Source: Candidatus Acetothermia bacterium
Lineage (GTDB): Bacteria; Bipolaricaulota; Bipolaricaulia; RBG-16-55-9
Length of the DNA: 64,000 nt
Reading direction: 5' to 3'
Assembly: GCA_016201405.1 (NCBI GenBank)
Contig: JACQCZ010000015.1
Location: forward strand, 248,001-312,000
Shown: piece after piece, positions 42,543 to 51,713 of the stretch
Numbering within the stretch: the stretch's first letter is position 1
Layout: each line of letters begins with the position of its first letter
The notes under the pieces: model-generated
Told to the model about the DNA's origin: nothing
Database searches by the model: none
Seen by the model: only the letters and a program-made list of their open reading frames with translations
Translations under genes and position numbers: made by a program

Positions 42543-42676
42543 TGGATTCCTGCTTTCGCAGGAATGACAAACAAAATGGAGGACACTTGGAAGCAAGACT
42601 ACAGGCCAACACCTCGACCATCAGAGTCTTGGAGACCGTCATCCCGGACGAAGCGCAGCGCAGATCCGGGATCCAG
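42543..42676 (+). repeat. Paired inverted dRS3-like repeats, locus B
   Basis: The first copy has ATTCCT-GCTTTCGC-AGGAAT (42546-42565), flanked by CTGG and GACA exactly as at 17.4 kb. The second copy has ATCCCGGA (42641-42648) and TCCGGGAT (42665-42672) in the opposite orientation, starting GTCATCCC and ending GGGATCCAG. The spacing is close to that of locus A. The pair fills the gap between mutS and the VanX-like gene. Confidence 0.75.
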
Positions 42677-42709
42677 CAGCGTTGTATTTTCAGGCAATCC
42701 CAAATGGGA

Positions 42710-42738
42710 TTGAAATGCTTTTGTAATTCTGTTACACC
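42710..42738 (+). promoter_or_regulatory. Possible promoter of the VanX-like gene
   Basis: TTGAAA (42710-42715) and TACACC (42733-42738) are 17 bp apart; the ATG at 42746 is 7 bp further on. The -10 box is weak, but the placement matches other predicted leaderless genes here. Confidence 0.4.
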
Positions 42739-42745
42739 AATAGAC

Positions 42746-43480
42746 ATGACGCGCAAACCGAGAAATTCCATTGTCGAGCCCATCCAAGAGCTTGACCGGA
42801 TCAAGGTTGTGGACAATGGCGAGGAGTTACTAAGTCTTCGAAAGCATTGTCCCACTCTGCTCTTCCGTGAAGAGCCCGATATGGCTGGCGGTCCGCGCCT
42901 CTTCTTTCTGCGAGAGTCTTTAATTGCTATGTTGAACAAGGCAAGCAAGGCACTCCCCAAGCGCCACAAGCTGATCATCTGGAGCGCCTTCCGCACGATG
43001 GAGTATCAAAAGCACATCTACAATGACGTCTTTACTCACTTCAAAGAGAAACATCCCGGATGGCCTTTCAATATTTTGCGTCGGGAGACCAATCGGTTCG
43101 TCCATCCGCCCCACGCCAAGACGCCGCCAGGCCACTCTACGGGCGGTGCCGTCGATCTCACGGTGATTGGCCCGGATGGCAAGGATCTGGACATGACTTC
43201 GCCCTTTGGCACAGAGCGTGAGGAGGCACGTAAAGTCTCAGCTACGTATGATTCAAAGCTGACACCGCAATCCCGCAAGAACAGGCAGATTCTGATTGAT
43301 GCGATGACCTCCGCTGACTTCACCAACTATGCCGGAGAGTGGTGGCATTGGTCGTATGGTGACAGCTGCTGGGCTTGGAGAGCCGGACGCAAGACAGCAT
43401 TCTATGGGCTAACAGAGGCCAATCCAGAGATTCTGCAAATTCTGAAAACCCATAAAAAGAAGAAAACGAAGAGAGGTTAG
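42746..43480 (+). CDS. VanX-like D-Ala-D-Ala dipeptidase (M15 family)
   Basis: The 244-residue protein has the M15D active-site text: Arg in SAFRTMEYQ (R83), the zinc motif PGHSTGGAVDLTV with H130 and D137, and EWWHW with catalytic E198 and zinc ligand H201. It should hydrolyse D-alanyl-D-alanine. No VanA/VanH partners are present, so a role in peptidoglycan recycling is more likely than vancomycin resistance. There is no signal peptide. I chose ATG 42746; the frame to 42587 would run through a repeat. Stops overlap the next lipoprotein gene by 4 bp, tail to tail. Confidence 0.9.
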   Translation: MTRKPRNSIVEPIQELDRIKVVDNGEELLSLRKHCPTLLFREEPDMAGGPRLFFLRESLIAMLNKASKALPKRHKLIIWSAFRTMEYQKHIYNDVFTHFKEKHPGWPFNILRRETNRFVHPPHAKTPPGHSTGGAVDLTVIGPDGKDLDMTSPFGTEREEARKVSATYDSKLTPQSRKNRQILIDAMTSADFTNYAGEWWHWSYGDSCWAWRAGRKTAFYGLTEANPEILQILKTHKKKKTKRG

Positions 43481-45042
43481 TACTCGAGCAGAGGCGAAAA
43501 ATCAATATCGGGTCGCTGGTACTGCTCTGTGCCTACAACCACACCTGGATTCCCAAACGCTTGATCTTGTCTCCAGTAGTAATTATGCCCAGATGCCACT
43601 TTCCACGTTTCGCCCGTCTGGTCATCTTTTACATCGGTCAACCCAAGAGTGGCATTGGACCACTTTCGGTAAACATCAGATTGCGCATCTTGGCGAGACC
43701 AGTAGCTGTCGCTCATGATTTGCGAGATTTGATTGTTCGTCTGGCTCACGATTTGCGATGAGGCTGAGGTGATGCCCTGCTGCGCTTGAGCCCATGCCGG
43801 ATTGACTTGATACGACCTGGCAATTCTCCCGATCACAGCCTCCGCCAACTCCACTCGATTTTGCGGTGCGACGTACCCAAAGAGATATTGAACATACCAG
43901 ATGCCTGACGGATCTAAAATATTGCTGGAGTCTCCGGTGATCGTCGTGCCTATGAAGTAATAGCCCTGCATCGGCTGGCCATTCATAGTGCAGGTAAAGG
44001 CGACTTCTCCGGTGTTCAGCTGGCTGGAGATTCCAGACGTTGCAGACTGTTGATATGTCTGATTCATCGCTTGTGAAGCATCCAGGCGGTCATTGGCAGC
44101 CGTGATTTGGATCCCCGCGCACCACTTTGAGACAGTCTGGTTAACATACTCTTTGCCAAAATCTTTCCCGCCTACGTAATACTTGACCATCATTTTGTTC
44201 CCATAGCCCGGGTCGTACCATGTCCCAGGCCAGAGCCCTGAAGCGATCATCGACATACTGGGAGAGCTGAAGGGTGGAAGATTCCCGTCGCCAACTGTGA
44301 CCCGCATGAGAGAGTCAGGAGCTGTAAGGCTGATCGACTGGCGCACATCGACCGGGCCACCCCGCGTAAGCCCACCTTGCACCTGCCAGCCGGATGGAAC
44401 CTCAACGTTGAAGGCAGCCTCGGCAGGGTCTTGCCAGCGCACGTATGTGATGCCTGCATCTGGCGCTGCTTTTGATTTGGGCTTTTGTGGCTCTGTGAAT
44501 GAGAAGCTTTTCAGTATTTTGACGAGAGTATCTCGCTGGGATTGGAACTTATCCTTAGGGGCAGCAATCACATAAAACATCCCGCTCCGCCCATCGACAG
44601 AGCAGAGGGCTGCTGCGTGACCGGAGCCACCACTCCCGCCGGTGATAGAAGAGACGACTCCTCCAACAGCATTCTCTGAGGCATCCTGCGGAGTCCGGTA
44701 CGAGATCACCGCTGTCACTTCATCGGGTCGGGTGCTCTGTTGCTTTACGTTCTCCACGCGAGCATTGGGGAGTGCGCTGGAGAGCAGCTTGGAGGCCTCT
44801 TGAACGCACTGCCCTGCGGAGACGGGCTGGGGCGACAGGAATGGAAAGATTAGGGTGAAAGAGCCTTTATCAGGACTGCGAACCCAGACCCAGTGCTGAT
44901 CGACAGTCTCGACTTTCCAGTCTGGTGGAGACTGGATCTTGAAGCCACTCGGGTCGCGGTACTCCGGCCAGCCTCCGCTGCAGCCAGCAGTAGAGAGCCA
45001 GAGCAGAACTCCTAAGATGATGATTCCTGTATGGCGCGTCAT
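43477..45042 (-). CDS. Large secreted lipoprotein with duplicated PsbP-like segments
   Basis: The 521-residue protein starts with a signal and lipobox STAGC (Cys at residue 21). Two segments look alike and resemble PsbP/DUF1795-type folds: FKIQSPPDWKVETVDQHWVW near residue 35 and FNVEVPSGWQVQGGLTRGG near residue 215. The last part is a Ser/Gln-rich helix followed by DVYRKWSNATLGLTDVKD and TWKVASGHNYYWR, which I do not recognise. It is probably anchored to a membrane facing the periplasm. Function unknown. Confidence 0.8.
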   Translation of the reverse strand: MTRHTGIIILGVLLWLSTAGCSGGWPEYRDPSGFKIQSPPDWKVETVDQHWVWVRSPDKGSFTLIFPFLSPQPVSAGQCVQEASKLLSSALPNARVENVKQQSTRPDEVTAVISYRTPQDASENAVGGVVSSITGGSGGSGHAAALCSVDGRSGMFYVIAAPKDKFQSQRDTLVKILKSFSFTEPQKPKSKAAPDAGITYVRWQDPAEAAFNVEVPSGWQVQGGLTRGGPVDVRQSISLTAPDSLMRVTVGDGNLPPFSSPSMSMIASGLWPGTWYDPGYGNKMMVKYYVGGKDFGKEYVNQTVSKWCAGIQITAANDRLDASQAMNQTYQQSATSGISSQLNTGEVAFTCTMNGQPMQGYYFIGTTITGDSSNILDPSGIWYVQYLFGYVAPQNRVELAEAVIGRIARSYQVNPAWAQAQQGITSASSQIVSQTNNQISQIMSDSYWSRQDAQSDVYRKWSNATLGLTDVKDDQTGETWKVASGHNYYWRQDQAFGNPGVVVGTEQYQRPDIDFSPLLEY

Positions 45043-45092
45043 TTCTATTTCGATTTATAGCCTATCCAGCTGGAATAAGACAAGCTGAAGCC

Positions 45093-45137
45093 AAAAATAA
45101 AGAGTCTCCAAGAGTGAGCGCCCACTTGGAGACTCTT
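45093..45137 (-). terminator. Rho-independent terminator after the DoxX gene
   Basis: A perfect 13-bp stem (45100-45112 with 45125-45137, loop of 12) is followed on the minus strand by TTATTTTT. It separates the DoxX gene from the lipoprotein gene. Confidence 0.88.
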
Positions 45138-45160
45138 GGCATGATAAAGACTATCGAGTG

Positions 45161-45631
45161 CTAAACCTTTCCCTTAAATAGAAAATGATCAAACGAGGAC
45201 TTCCCAGCACCCGCAAGCAGAAGAGCGACTCCCATTAAACAGAGTGAGAGCTCAAGGGGAAATGAATGGATCAACCCAAAAATATCTGTGACAGGCTGTT
45301 GCTGGGTCATACCTTGTGGGGCAGTAGGGGGATTGAGCGCAAATGGAAGACGCGCAGCAAAGATGGCTACAATCATCGTGATGGCAAGCAGACCACCAAC
45401 ATATCGGGTGAAGAGGCCAAGCACCGCAGCGATTCCGCCTAGAAATTCCAACCAAGCCACGATAGGAGCTGAAATGTCAGGAGAAGGAATTCCAGACATT
45501 GTGTGCGTTTGGATGTATCTTTCCATCCCTGTGATGTGGCCATAGCCATACGCCATGAAGACCAATCCAAAGGCCAAGCGAATGAAGAGCCACGCCAAGT
45601 TTTGCTGATCGCCGATCATCTTTGCCAGCAT
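45161..45631 (-). CDS. DoxX-family membrane protein
   Basis: The 156-residue protein has four membrane helices and DoxX text: WLFIRLAFGLVFMAYGYGHI, WLEFLGGIAAVLGLFTRYVG and FPLELSLCLMGVALLLAGAGKSSFDHFL. DoxX proteins are small integral membrane proteins linked in some bacteria to thiosulfate oxidation or redox control; the role here is unknown. AAGGAGG lies before the ATG and a strong terminator follows. Confidence 0.9.
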   Translation of the reverse strand: MLAKMIGDQQNLAWLFIRLAFGLVFMAYGYGHITGMERYIQTHTMSGIPSPDISAPIVAWLEFLGGIAAVLGLFTRYVGGLLAITMIVAIFAARLPFALNPPTAPQGMTQQQPVTDIFGLIHSFPLELSLCLMGVALLLAGAGKSSFDHFLFKGKV

Positions 45632-45717
45632 AGATAAAGATGCCTCCTTTGATTTCCTAACCGCTTCACCCAGTCTAACCGAAAGCGTAGTCCGCTGACA
45701 TCTTTTGGAATCAAAGA

Positions 45718-45747
45718 GAAGGCGCCGTCAAAATCAACGGCGCCTTC
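45718..45747 (-). terminator. Hairpin terminator after the metalloprotease gene
   Basis: GAAGGCGCCGT (45718-45728) and ACGGCGCCTTC (45737-45747) form an 11-bp stem with an 8-nt loop; on the minus strand TCTTTGATT follows. The T-run is imperfect. Confidence 0.7.
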
Positions 45748-45774
45748 GTCTTCTCCATTCTAATTGAGAGCTGC

Positions 45775-48465
45775 TTACTTTGCGTTTATCGCCTGCTCGA
45801 TCCGGTTCTGAGCCTCCAGCAAATGAGCATACGACGTCCTGTCTGTCACACCCTTGGCCAACAGATCGGTGATCGCCTGATTGAGCGAGACCAGCTCTGC
45901 AAACGCCAGAGCATGGACATCGCTGGTCGCGGGCAGAAGATGAGAGATGTCTGGCGGCAGGTGGCTGGCCGGAAGATCATCTCGTACATCCTCATCTCCA
46001 GCCGGTCTTCCAGCCACGCTCTCATTCGAGCCGAGCTTGATCAGCATGTTGAGATAGGTGTTTTGGATCTCGCGCTGCAAAGCATCTTTGGGAGCGTTCC
46101 CAGAGAGAACATCTCCCCAGATCGCATGGGTGAAACCATCAAAGAGATCCCCAAGAGTAAAGGGATCAGAGTCACTTGATGCAAAGGCCTCATCCCTTAT
46201 GCGCATCAGCCGCTCGGGGCTAAAGGCGACGGCCAGGACTTGTGCCCGGACTGCCGTGAGGTAATCGACCAGGGGATAGGTGAAGCGGGAGCCAAATTGC
46301 CAGGTCGAGGCCCAGTCGAAGTGGCGCTCTGTGGGCATCTTATCTAGAAGGTCTGTTGGGAAGTTGCCCAGAATGTCAGGACGAAATGCCTCGAGCACGT
46401 AATTGAGCGCATCGCGCTGCTTCGCTGCTGAGACTGGATCTAACGGCGCCAGCCCCTCGGCATTGCCCTTGTGAACACGTGATACGAAGACACCCCCCAG
46501 CGACTTGGCCATTTGAGTAAAGCCACGCATCTTCTGGAAGAGCAAATAATGGACGGCGTTACGAAGGGGCCAGTACTCTGCCCCATCTCTAACCGCGCGG
46601 TCTTCGACGCCTGACCAGAGGCTCTCCACCAGTGGGCCCAGGTTCTGGTAGTACTGGAGCGGATCGCCCATGTCGTACTGGTTAATGCTGGGGTCCATGG
46701 CATAAGGACCAAGACCGGAGTCTTCATCCGTGCCAAAGAGATGGCCGCGCTGGCTGTCCTGGCCGGCAATGGCATCTAATGCCGGATTGGGGGCGAGAGT
46801 CTCGTCACCCACGGGTGTATAACCCCACTGAATCGCCCATCTGTCATAGGTGCCAACAACAGAGTTGTAGTACTCCCCTTGCTTGGAGCGATCCATGGAG
46901 ATGTTGGCCGGATTGTAATCCATCACCGATGCGCTGACGCCATTCTGCTGAGTGTAGCTCACATCTTGAAGTTTGTCCTGCGGGGTCAGAGTGCTGGCCT
47001 TGAAGTTGTGCGCCAGACCCAGTGTATGCCCCACCTCATGCATCACAATCTCGCGGAGCGCTGCACCCACATATTCAATTGGGATTCCACCATCCTGGCC
47101 GATGACTCCATCGGCCATTAGCGTATCGCGAAGCATCTCGAGCTGCCCGCCCAGGCTCTCTTGATAGAGACAGAGCCTCGCGGCATCCTCGGGATTGATC
47201 TGTCGTGCCAGTGCGATCATCTTTTCCATCTTTTCAGCATCGGGTGGATTATTCTTGAGATACCCCTTTTCGCCCGTAATGGACGGAACCCAGTCGGAGA
47301 CCACCAAGATGTCTGCGTTAAGGATCTCTCCCGATCGCGGGTCAATGTCGGAGGGGCCGATGGCAAAGATCGAGTCGATGGCTGGAACCCAGCGGATGCT
47401 AGAGTAGCGGGCGTCCCCCAGATCAAAGTTCGGGTCGTCCGGCTCATCCATAGCAACGATCGCATTCTTGAAGCCAGCCTGCTCGAACGCTGCATTCCAC
47501 GACTCTACAGCCTGTTTGATATACGGTTTGATGGCCGTCGGGATCGTCTTTTCTAAATAATAGACGATGGGCTTGACAGGCTCTGAGAGAGGTGCATATG
47601 GGTCCTTCTTCTCCAGTCGCCAGCGGTTGACCAGCCGGACTGCATCGGTCGGGCCGGCATTCTGGTCATAATCTTTGTACGTCATAGTAAAGAAGCCAAT
47701 GCGGTCATCCGCAAGGCGAGGCTTCATTGGCTCATCCGGCAAGGCAGTAATGCTGTAGTGGTAGGAGACGGGGAGCGTCTTTCCATCAGGAACCGTGACG
47801 GTCGGAATGAAGCCGCTCGACGCAAAGGTCAAGTCAGCCTCAATCTCGACGTTCTCTGGATAGCCCTTGACAGAAGCTAGCTCGGAGCGTGAGGGATCTA
47901 GCCGAAAGCCAACCCCGTACTGATCAGGCAAGATATCGGCCAGGTTTGGCCAGTCATTGACAAAGAGACCCGTCACATCAATCAGATAGATGCCATACTC
48001 AGTATCCTTAGCGACAGGAGTGAAGCTCTCGCGCACAGACTCACGAAATCCAAGATTGACCATATCGCCCTCTGGCGTGCCAGGCGTGGCGCGGAAGAGC
48101 GGGTTGCGGTCGATCAGCTCAATCTTGCTATTGACCATCCGGAAGGTCATCATCGCATCCACAAGCGGGAAGCCCGTGAGCAAGAAGCCTTCGCCGTTCC
48201 CTTTGGCGATTTGCACCACGACGAGAAAGTCCTTCTCAAACTGGCCTTGAGAGACTTCCATAAATAGCCGGCCTTCGGGGCTGCTGTAGGTGTTGAAGAG
48301 TCCTGGATGGGACTCCATCTTAGCGACAAAATCGGCAATGGTGGGCGCCTCACCTGCACTTGCTGGTGAAAGATCGCCCGAGAGTGAGAGCGGCAAGAGA
48401 ATTGCCACAATCACAATAGGGAGCACGAATGCCAAACGGCGCATTCGGCCTGTTCGCTTGAACAT
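45775..48465 (-). CDS. Secreted zinc metalloprotease, DUF5117/DUF4953 type
   Basis: The 896-residue protein has a signal peptide (about residues 1-38), an N-terminal beta-rich DUF5117 part (GLFNTYSSPEGRLFMEVSQG, DFLVVVQIAKGNGEG), and a zincin catalytic region with HEVGHTLGLAHNF near residue 477, which supplies two His ligands, the catalytic Glu and a third His. Downstream text SVMDYNPANI is the Met-turn. The C-terminal half is helical and typical of this family. It is probably exported to the periplasm or outside. GAGGAGG precedes the ATG. Substrates are unknown. Confidence 0.92.
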   Translation of the reverse strand: MFKRTGRMRRLAFVLPIVIVAILLPLSLSGDLSPASAGEAPTIADFVAKMESHPGLFNTYSSPEGRLFMEVSQGQFEKDFLVVVQIAKGNGEGFLLTGFPLVDAMMTFRMVNSKIELIDRNPLFRATPGTPEGDMVNLGFRESVRESFTPVAKDTEYGIYLIDVTGLFVNDWPNLADILPDQYGVGFRLDPSRSELASVKGYPENVEIEADLTFASSGFIPTVTVPDGKTLPVSYHYSITALPDEPMKPRLADDRIGFFTMTYKDYDQNAGPTDAVRLVNRWRLEKKDPYAPLSEPVKPIVYYLEKTIPTAIKPYIKQAVESWNAAFEQAGFKNAIVAMDEPDDPNFDLGDARYSSIRWVPAIDSIFAIGPSDIDPRSGEILNADILVVSDWVPSITGEKGYLKNNPPDAEKMEKMIALARQINPEDAARLCLYQESLGGQLEMLRDTLMADGVIGQDGGIPIEYVGAALREIVMHEVGHTLGLAHNFKASTLTPQDKLQDVSYTQQNGVSASVMDYNPANISMDRSKQGEYYNSVVGTYDRWAIQWGYTPVGDETLAPNPALDAIAGQDSQRGHLFGTDEDSGLGPYAMDPSINQYDMGDPLQYYQNLGPLVESLWSGVEDRAVRDGAEYWPLRNAVHYLLFQKMRGFTQMAKSLGGVFVSRVHKGNAEGLAPLDPVSAAKQRDALNYVLEAFRPDILGNFPTDLLDKMPTERHFDWASTWQFGSRFTYPLVDYLTAVRAQVLAVAFSPERLMRIRDEAFASSDSDPFTLGDLFDGFTHAIWGDVLSGNAPKDALQREIQNTYLNMLIKLGSNESVAGRPAGDEDVRDDLPASHLPPDISHLLPATSDVHALAFAELVSLNQAITDLLAKGVTDRTSYAHLLEAQNRIEQAINAK

Positions 48466-48573
48466 AGAATTCCTCCTCGATACTTATTTATTGGGCGGTT
48501 GAGTAATTTTACCATTATAGCCTCAATTTTGAAGATTTGGAGGAACAAAAGATTACACATCCTGTATTCCTTT

Positions 48574-48602
48574 TTGACTCGCCCTGCTTTGCCTATTAGC
48601 AT
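48574..48602 (+). promoter_or_regulatory. Promoter of the UMF1-type MFS gene
   Basis: TTGACT (48574-48579) and TAGCAT (48597-48602) are 17 bp apart. A leader of about 25 nt with GGGAGGAG follows. Confidence 0.6.
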
Positions 48603-48632
48603 TCTCATTCACAGAAGTAGGGAGGAGCCGGA

Positions 48633-49937
48633 ATGGAAGCCGATGCCGTACGGGAACCGCATCGAATCAGCCACCTAAGTGTCACCTCCTGGGCTCTTTA
48701 TGATCTGGCCAATACGGTCTTTTCTACGAACATCGTCTCGCTCTATTTTGCTCTCTTTGTTGTCAACGTGATGCAGGGGACGGATTTTGATTTTGGACTG
48801 GCTGACTCGCTCTCTATGCTTGCGCTCTTGCTCACAGCACCTATGCTGGGAGCCATCTCGGATCAAGTCCATCGCAGGATGCCTTTTTTGATGGTCTCAA
48901 GCCTGCTTTGTATTGGCTTCACTGCGCTTTTGGGGCAGGGTGGGCTGATCACATCGCTGGTCATCTTCGCAGCGGCCAATTTTATGTATCAAGCGGGTCT
49001 GATGTTCTACAACGCACTTTTATTGGATGTAAGCACTCCCGAGACGCAGGGCCGAGTAGGAGGCTTGGGAACGGGGCTTGGTTATTTAGGAAGCTTTTTG
49101 GGGGTGGGAATCGGAATTCTTTTGCTCCGGGGGGCTTCCAGCGCCGATGTAACACCAGAAAATGCGCAAAGCATCTCTGAAAAATTTATGCAAGTCTTTC
49201 AAGTCTCTGCGCTGCTCTTTCTCATCTTTGCCATTCCATGTTTTCTATTTGTCAAAGAGCGCCTTCGAGAAAGACAAAAGATACCCGCCCATCTTGCCCG
49301 CCAGGCATTTACACAAATCTATTACACACTCAGCCATGCACGCGAATATCCGGGTCTTCTTCGTTTCTTACTCTCCCGCGTCTTTTATATTGACGCGGTC
49401 AACACGGTCATTGTCTTTTTGGGGCTCTACACCACCAAAGAGATCGGCTTTACTGATGCCGATTTTCAGGGCATCTTTATGGTCTCGATCATTTTTGCGG
49501 TGGTGGGAAGCTTTGGCTGGGGCTTTGTCGTCGACCGCTACGGACCCAAACGAACACTCAATGTAGTCTTGGTCCTCTGGATGCTCATCTTCTTGAGTAC
49601 AGCGCTGATTGGCTATTTACATCTATCAAAACAGGTCTTCTGGCCAGTCGCGTGCCTGGCTGGAGTGGCGCTCGGTGGGACGTGGTCCTCCGATCGTCCA
49701 TTTATGCTCCGCCTCTCACCCCCCCGGTACATTGGGGAATTTTCTGGCCTCTACACAATGGCTGGGCGCTTTGCCAGCGTCATTGGGCCACTCCTCTGGG
49801 GAATGATCGTCGAAAAGCTGCACTGGGGCCGCCCGGCGGCAGTGCTCAGCCTCCTCGTAATGGTGGTGGTTGGATTCTTTTTGTTACAAAAAGTTGATGA
49901 TGCACCGCGTGACTGGGCACCCGAATTGATCGAATGA
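48633..49937 (+). CDS. MFS permease of the UMF1/Atg22 type
   Basis: The 434-residue protein has 12 helices and the UMF1 start SWALYDLANTVFSTNIVSLYF, followed by GAISDQVHRRMPFLMVSS (motif A). LGTGLGYLGSFLGVGIGILLL and DRYGPKRTLNV are also typical. Members are related to the Atg22 vacuolar amino-acid exporters; the substrate here is unknown. It has a good ribosome-binding site and its own promoter. It converges on ccdA. Confidence 0.9.
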   Translation: MEADAVREPHRISHLSVTSWALYDLANTVFSTNIVSLYFALFVVNVMQGTDFDFGLADSLSMLALLLTAPMLGAISDQVHRRMPFLMVSSLLCIGFTALLGQGGLITSLVIFAAANFMYQAGLMFYNALLLDVSTPETQGRVGGLGTGLGYLGSFLGVGIGILLLRGASSADVTPENAQSISEKFMQVFQVSALLFLIFAIPCFLFVKERLRERQKIPAHLARQAFTQIYYTLSHAREYPGLLRFLLSRVFYIDAVNTVIVFLGLYTTKEIGFTDADFQGIFMVSIIFAVVGSFGWGFVVDRYGPKRTLNVVLVLWMLIFLSTALIGYLHLSKQVFWPVACLAGVALGGTWSSDRPFMLRLSPPRYIGEFSGLYTMAGRFASVIGPLLWGMIVEKLHWGRPAAVLSLLVMVVVGFFLLQKVDDAPRDWAPELIE

Positions 49938-49979
49938 CCCTTGGTGCTCTCATCTTTCTGGTACGGTTATTCTTTAGAA

Positions 49980-50708
49980 TCAAAAGTACTCGTGCAAGAG
50001 CCCCGAATAGATCAGGTTGTACCAGAGGAGATAGAGACCCGCACCAATCACCACAACTCCGCCGACCCAGCGAAAGGCGATCATGATCTTGGGCAGAATC
50101 CTCCGGATCAGCTCTTTCGAGAATGCCGTGGTGAGCGAGACGATCAGCATCATTATGGACATGCCCATGGCGTAGGCTCCAAACTGCACCATGCCGTTGA
50201 CCCAGCCACCAGTAAAAGCATAGCCAATAGCGGCCATAAAAATGGGAAGGGCACAGCCCAGTGAGGCAAGCCCATAGGAGATTCCATAAAAATAATAGAA
50301 GGTCAAGTCTTTCACTTTGGGATTTCCTTTGATCTGGCTCACTCGGCCTGCCCAATGCTCAAACGCCGGAATCATCAGCGGGTTTTTGCCCAAGAGCATG
50401 AGAGTTCCAAGCACAACCAGCCAGAGGGCTATGAGCACGCCGATCCATGGCAGATAAGGTCCCACGATATTCTTGATGAGAGAGAAGAGTAGTCCAAACA
50501 GGCCAAAGAGCGTGAGAAAGCCTGCGCTCACAGCCAGCCCCAAACCCAAGGCTCTTCCCATGTTGTGAACGATCGAGCGCTTTGCGGACCCCTCGGATCC
50601 CAGATAATGGGCGACATAGGCAGGGAGCATGGCAAAGCCGCATGGGTTTAAAAATCCCCAGATGCCTACGGTGAATGAATACCAAACTTTATCGATCTCT
50701 ATGCCCAT
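49980..50708 (-). CDS. ccdA: CcdA-type thiol-disulfide transmembrane protein
   Basis: The 242-residue protein has six helices with the two CcdA/DsbD redox Cys in WGFLNPCGFAMLPAYVAHYL and LASLGCALPIFMAAIGYAF. It carries electrons from cytoplasmic thioredoxin across the membrane for cytochrome c maturation or other thiol repair. No ResA or cytochrome gene is next to it. I chose ATG 50708 (MGIEIDKVW); a GTG at 50747 is in frame but overlaps the lgt control region. It diverges from lgt. Confidence 0.87.
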   Translation of the reverse strand: MGIEIDKVWYSFTVGIWGFLNPCGFAMLPAYVAHYLGSEGSAKRSIVHNMGRALGLGLAVSAGFLTLFGLFGLLFSLIKNIVGPYLPWIGVLIALWLVVLGTLMLLGKNPLMIPAFEHWAGRVSQIKGNPKVKDLTFYYFYGISYGLASLGCALPIFMAAIGYAFTGGWVNGMVQFGAYAMGMSIMMLIVSLTTAFSKELIRRILPKIMIAFRWVGGVVVIGAGLYLLWYNLIYSGLLHEYF

Positions 50709-50750
50709 AGCGCTTGTATCGTACTTGGAGAAACAGATCAATTGCACTTC

Positions 50751-50779
50751 TTGATCCGCCGTACAACTTTTCCTACAAT
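50751..50779 (+). promoter_or_regulatory. Promoter of lgt
   Basis: TTGATC (50751-50756) and TACAAT (50774-50779) are 17 bp apart. A leader of about 15 nt with AAGGGGG precedes the ATG at 50801. Confidence 0.68.
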
Positions 50780-50800
50780 GACGTTCTAAGGGGGAATCGT

Positions 50801-51694
50801 ATGAGTCCTGTCATCTTTGAGATTGGCCCGGTTTCCGTGCGCTGGTACGGACTGATGTACGTCGTCGCCATTATCGTGGGCATCGTCCTTGTTAACCGAG
50901 AGGTCAAGCGCCGCGGGCTGGCCATGTCGCTCGATGACATTCTCGATTTTGTGCTTATCACGATCCCGATCGCGATCATCTGCGCCCGTCTTTACTATGT
51001 CATCTTCTCTTGGCACTACTACGGGCAGAACCTGGCCAGCATCTACAAGATATGGGAGGGGGGGCTTGCCATACATGGAGGCCTCATCGGCGGTGCGATC
51101 GCACTCATCATCTTTTCAAAGTGGAAGAAGATTAGCTTTTGGCAGTTTGCCGATATCATCGCGCCCGCGCTCGTTTTGGGACAGGCCCTGGGGCGCTTTG
51201 GCAACTTCATGAATGGCGATGCCTATGGCACTCCCACGGACTTGCCTTGGGGCATCATCTTCCCAAGCTCATCCCCCGCAGGAACTGCTTATCGAGAGAC
51301 TCCCATCCACCCGACAATGCTTTATGAGATGACCGGCGATCTGCTCATCTTTGGATTATTGATGTATTTAAGAACCAAGCCATTTCGATACGGCTTTCTC
51401 ATTTCGGTGTACGGAATTCTCTACTCTGGGTTGCGTTTTGTGATCGAGATGTTCCGAGGAGATCCGCTCTGTGTGCTGACAGGCACGGCATGCACTCCCC
51501 CACCGCTCACGGACCAGTCAACGCCGCTGCCCTCGGTCTCTTTATTTGAGTCACTGAAGGTGGCACAAATCATCAGTGTTCTGATCATCCTGATCTTTGG
51601 GTATATTATGCTTCGCAAGAAGCTTTACAAACAGGACAATCCGGACATGCAACCGCCTGCGCATAAGACGCCTGAGCAGCCTTCGGCGGCGTAG
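50801..51694 (+). CDS. lgt: Prolipoprotein diacylglyceryl transferase
   Basis: The 297-residue enzyme attaches diacylglycerol to lipobox Cys residues. Key text is VRWYGLMYVVAI, the HGGLIGGAIA stretch, the signature GRFGNFMNGDAYGTPTDLPW with the essential Arg and Asn, and HPTMLYEM. I chose ATG 50801 (MSPVIFEIGPVSVRWYG) with AAGGGGG upstream. A Pro/Gln-rich basic tail ends it. The lipoproteins in this window (11.7, 33.6, 43.5 kb) would be its substrates. Confidence 0.95.
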   Translation: MSPVIFEIGPVSVRWYGLMYVVAIIVGIVLVNREVKRRGLAMSLDDILDFVLITIPIAIICARLYYVIFSWHYYGQNLASIYKIWEGGLAIHGGLIGGAIALIIFSKWKKISFWQFADIIAPALVLGQALGRFGNFMNGDAYGTPTDLPWGIIFPSSSPAGTAYRETPIHPTMLYEMTGDLLIFGLLMYLRTKPFRYGFLISVYGILYSGLRFVIEMFRGDPLCVLTGTACTPPPLTDQSTPLPSVSLFESLKVAQIISVLIILIFGYIMLRKKLYKQDNPDMQPPAHKTPEQPSAA

Positions 51695-51713
51695 TCGACA
51701 ACCAGCAAATACG

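Noticed and set aside
49846-50355. 169-codon minus-strand frame within ccdA
   Set aside because: A different frame of ccdA with many low-likelihood residues; ccdA itself has both redox Cys motifs.
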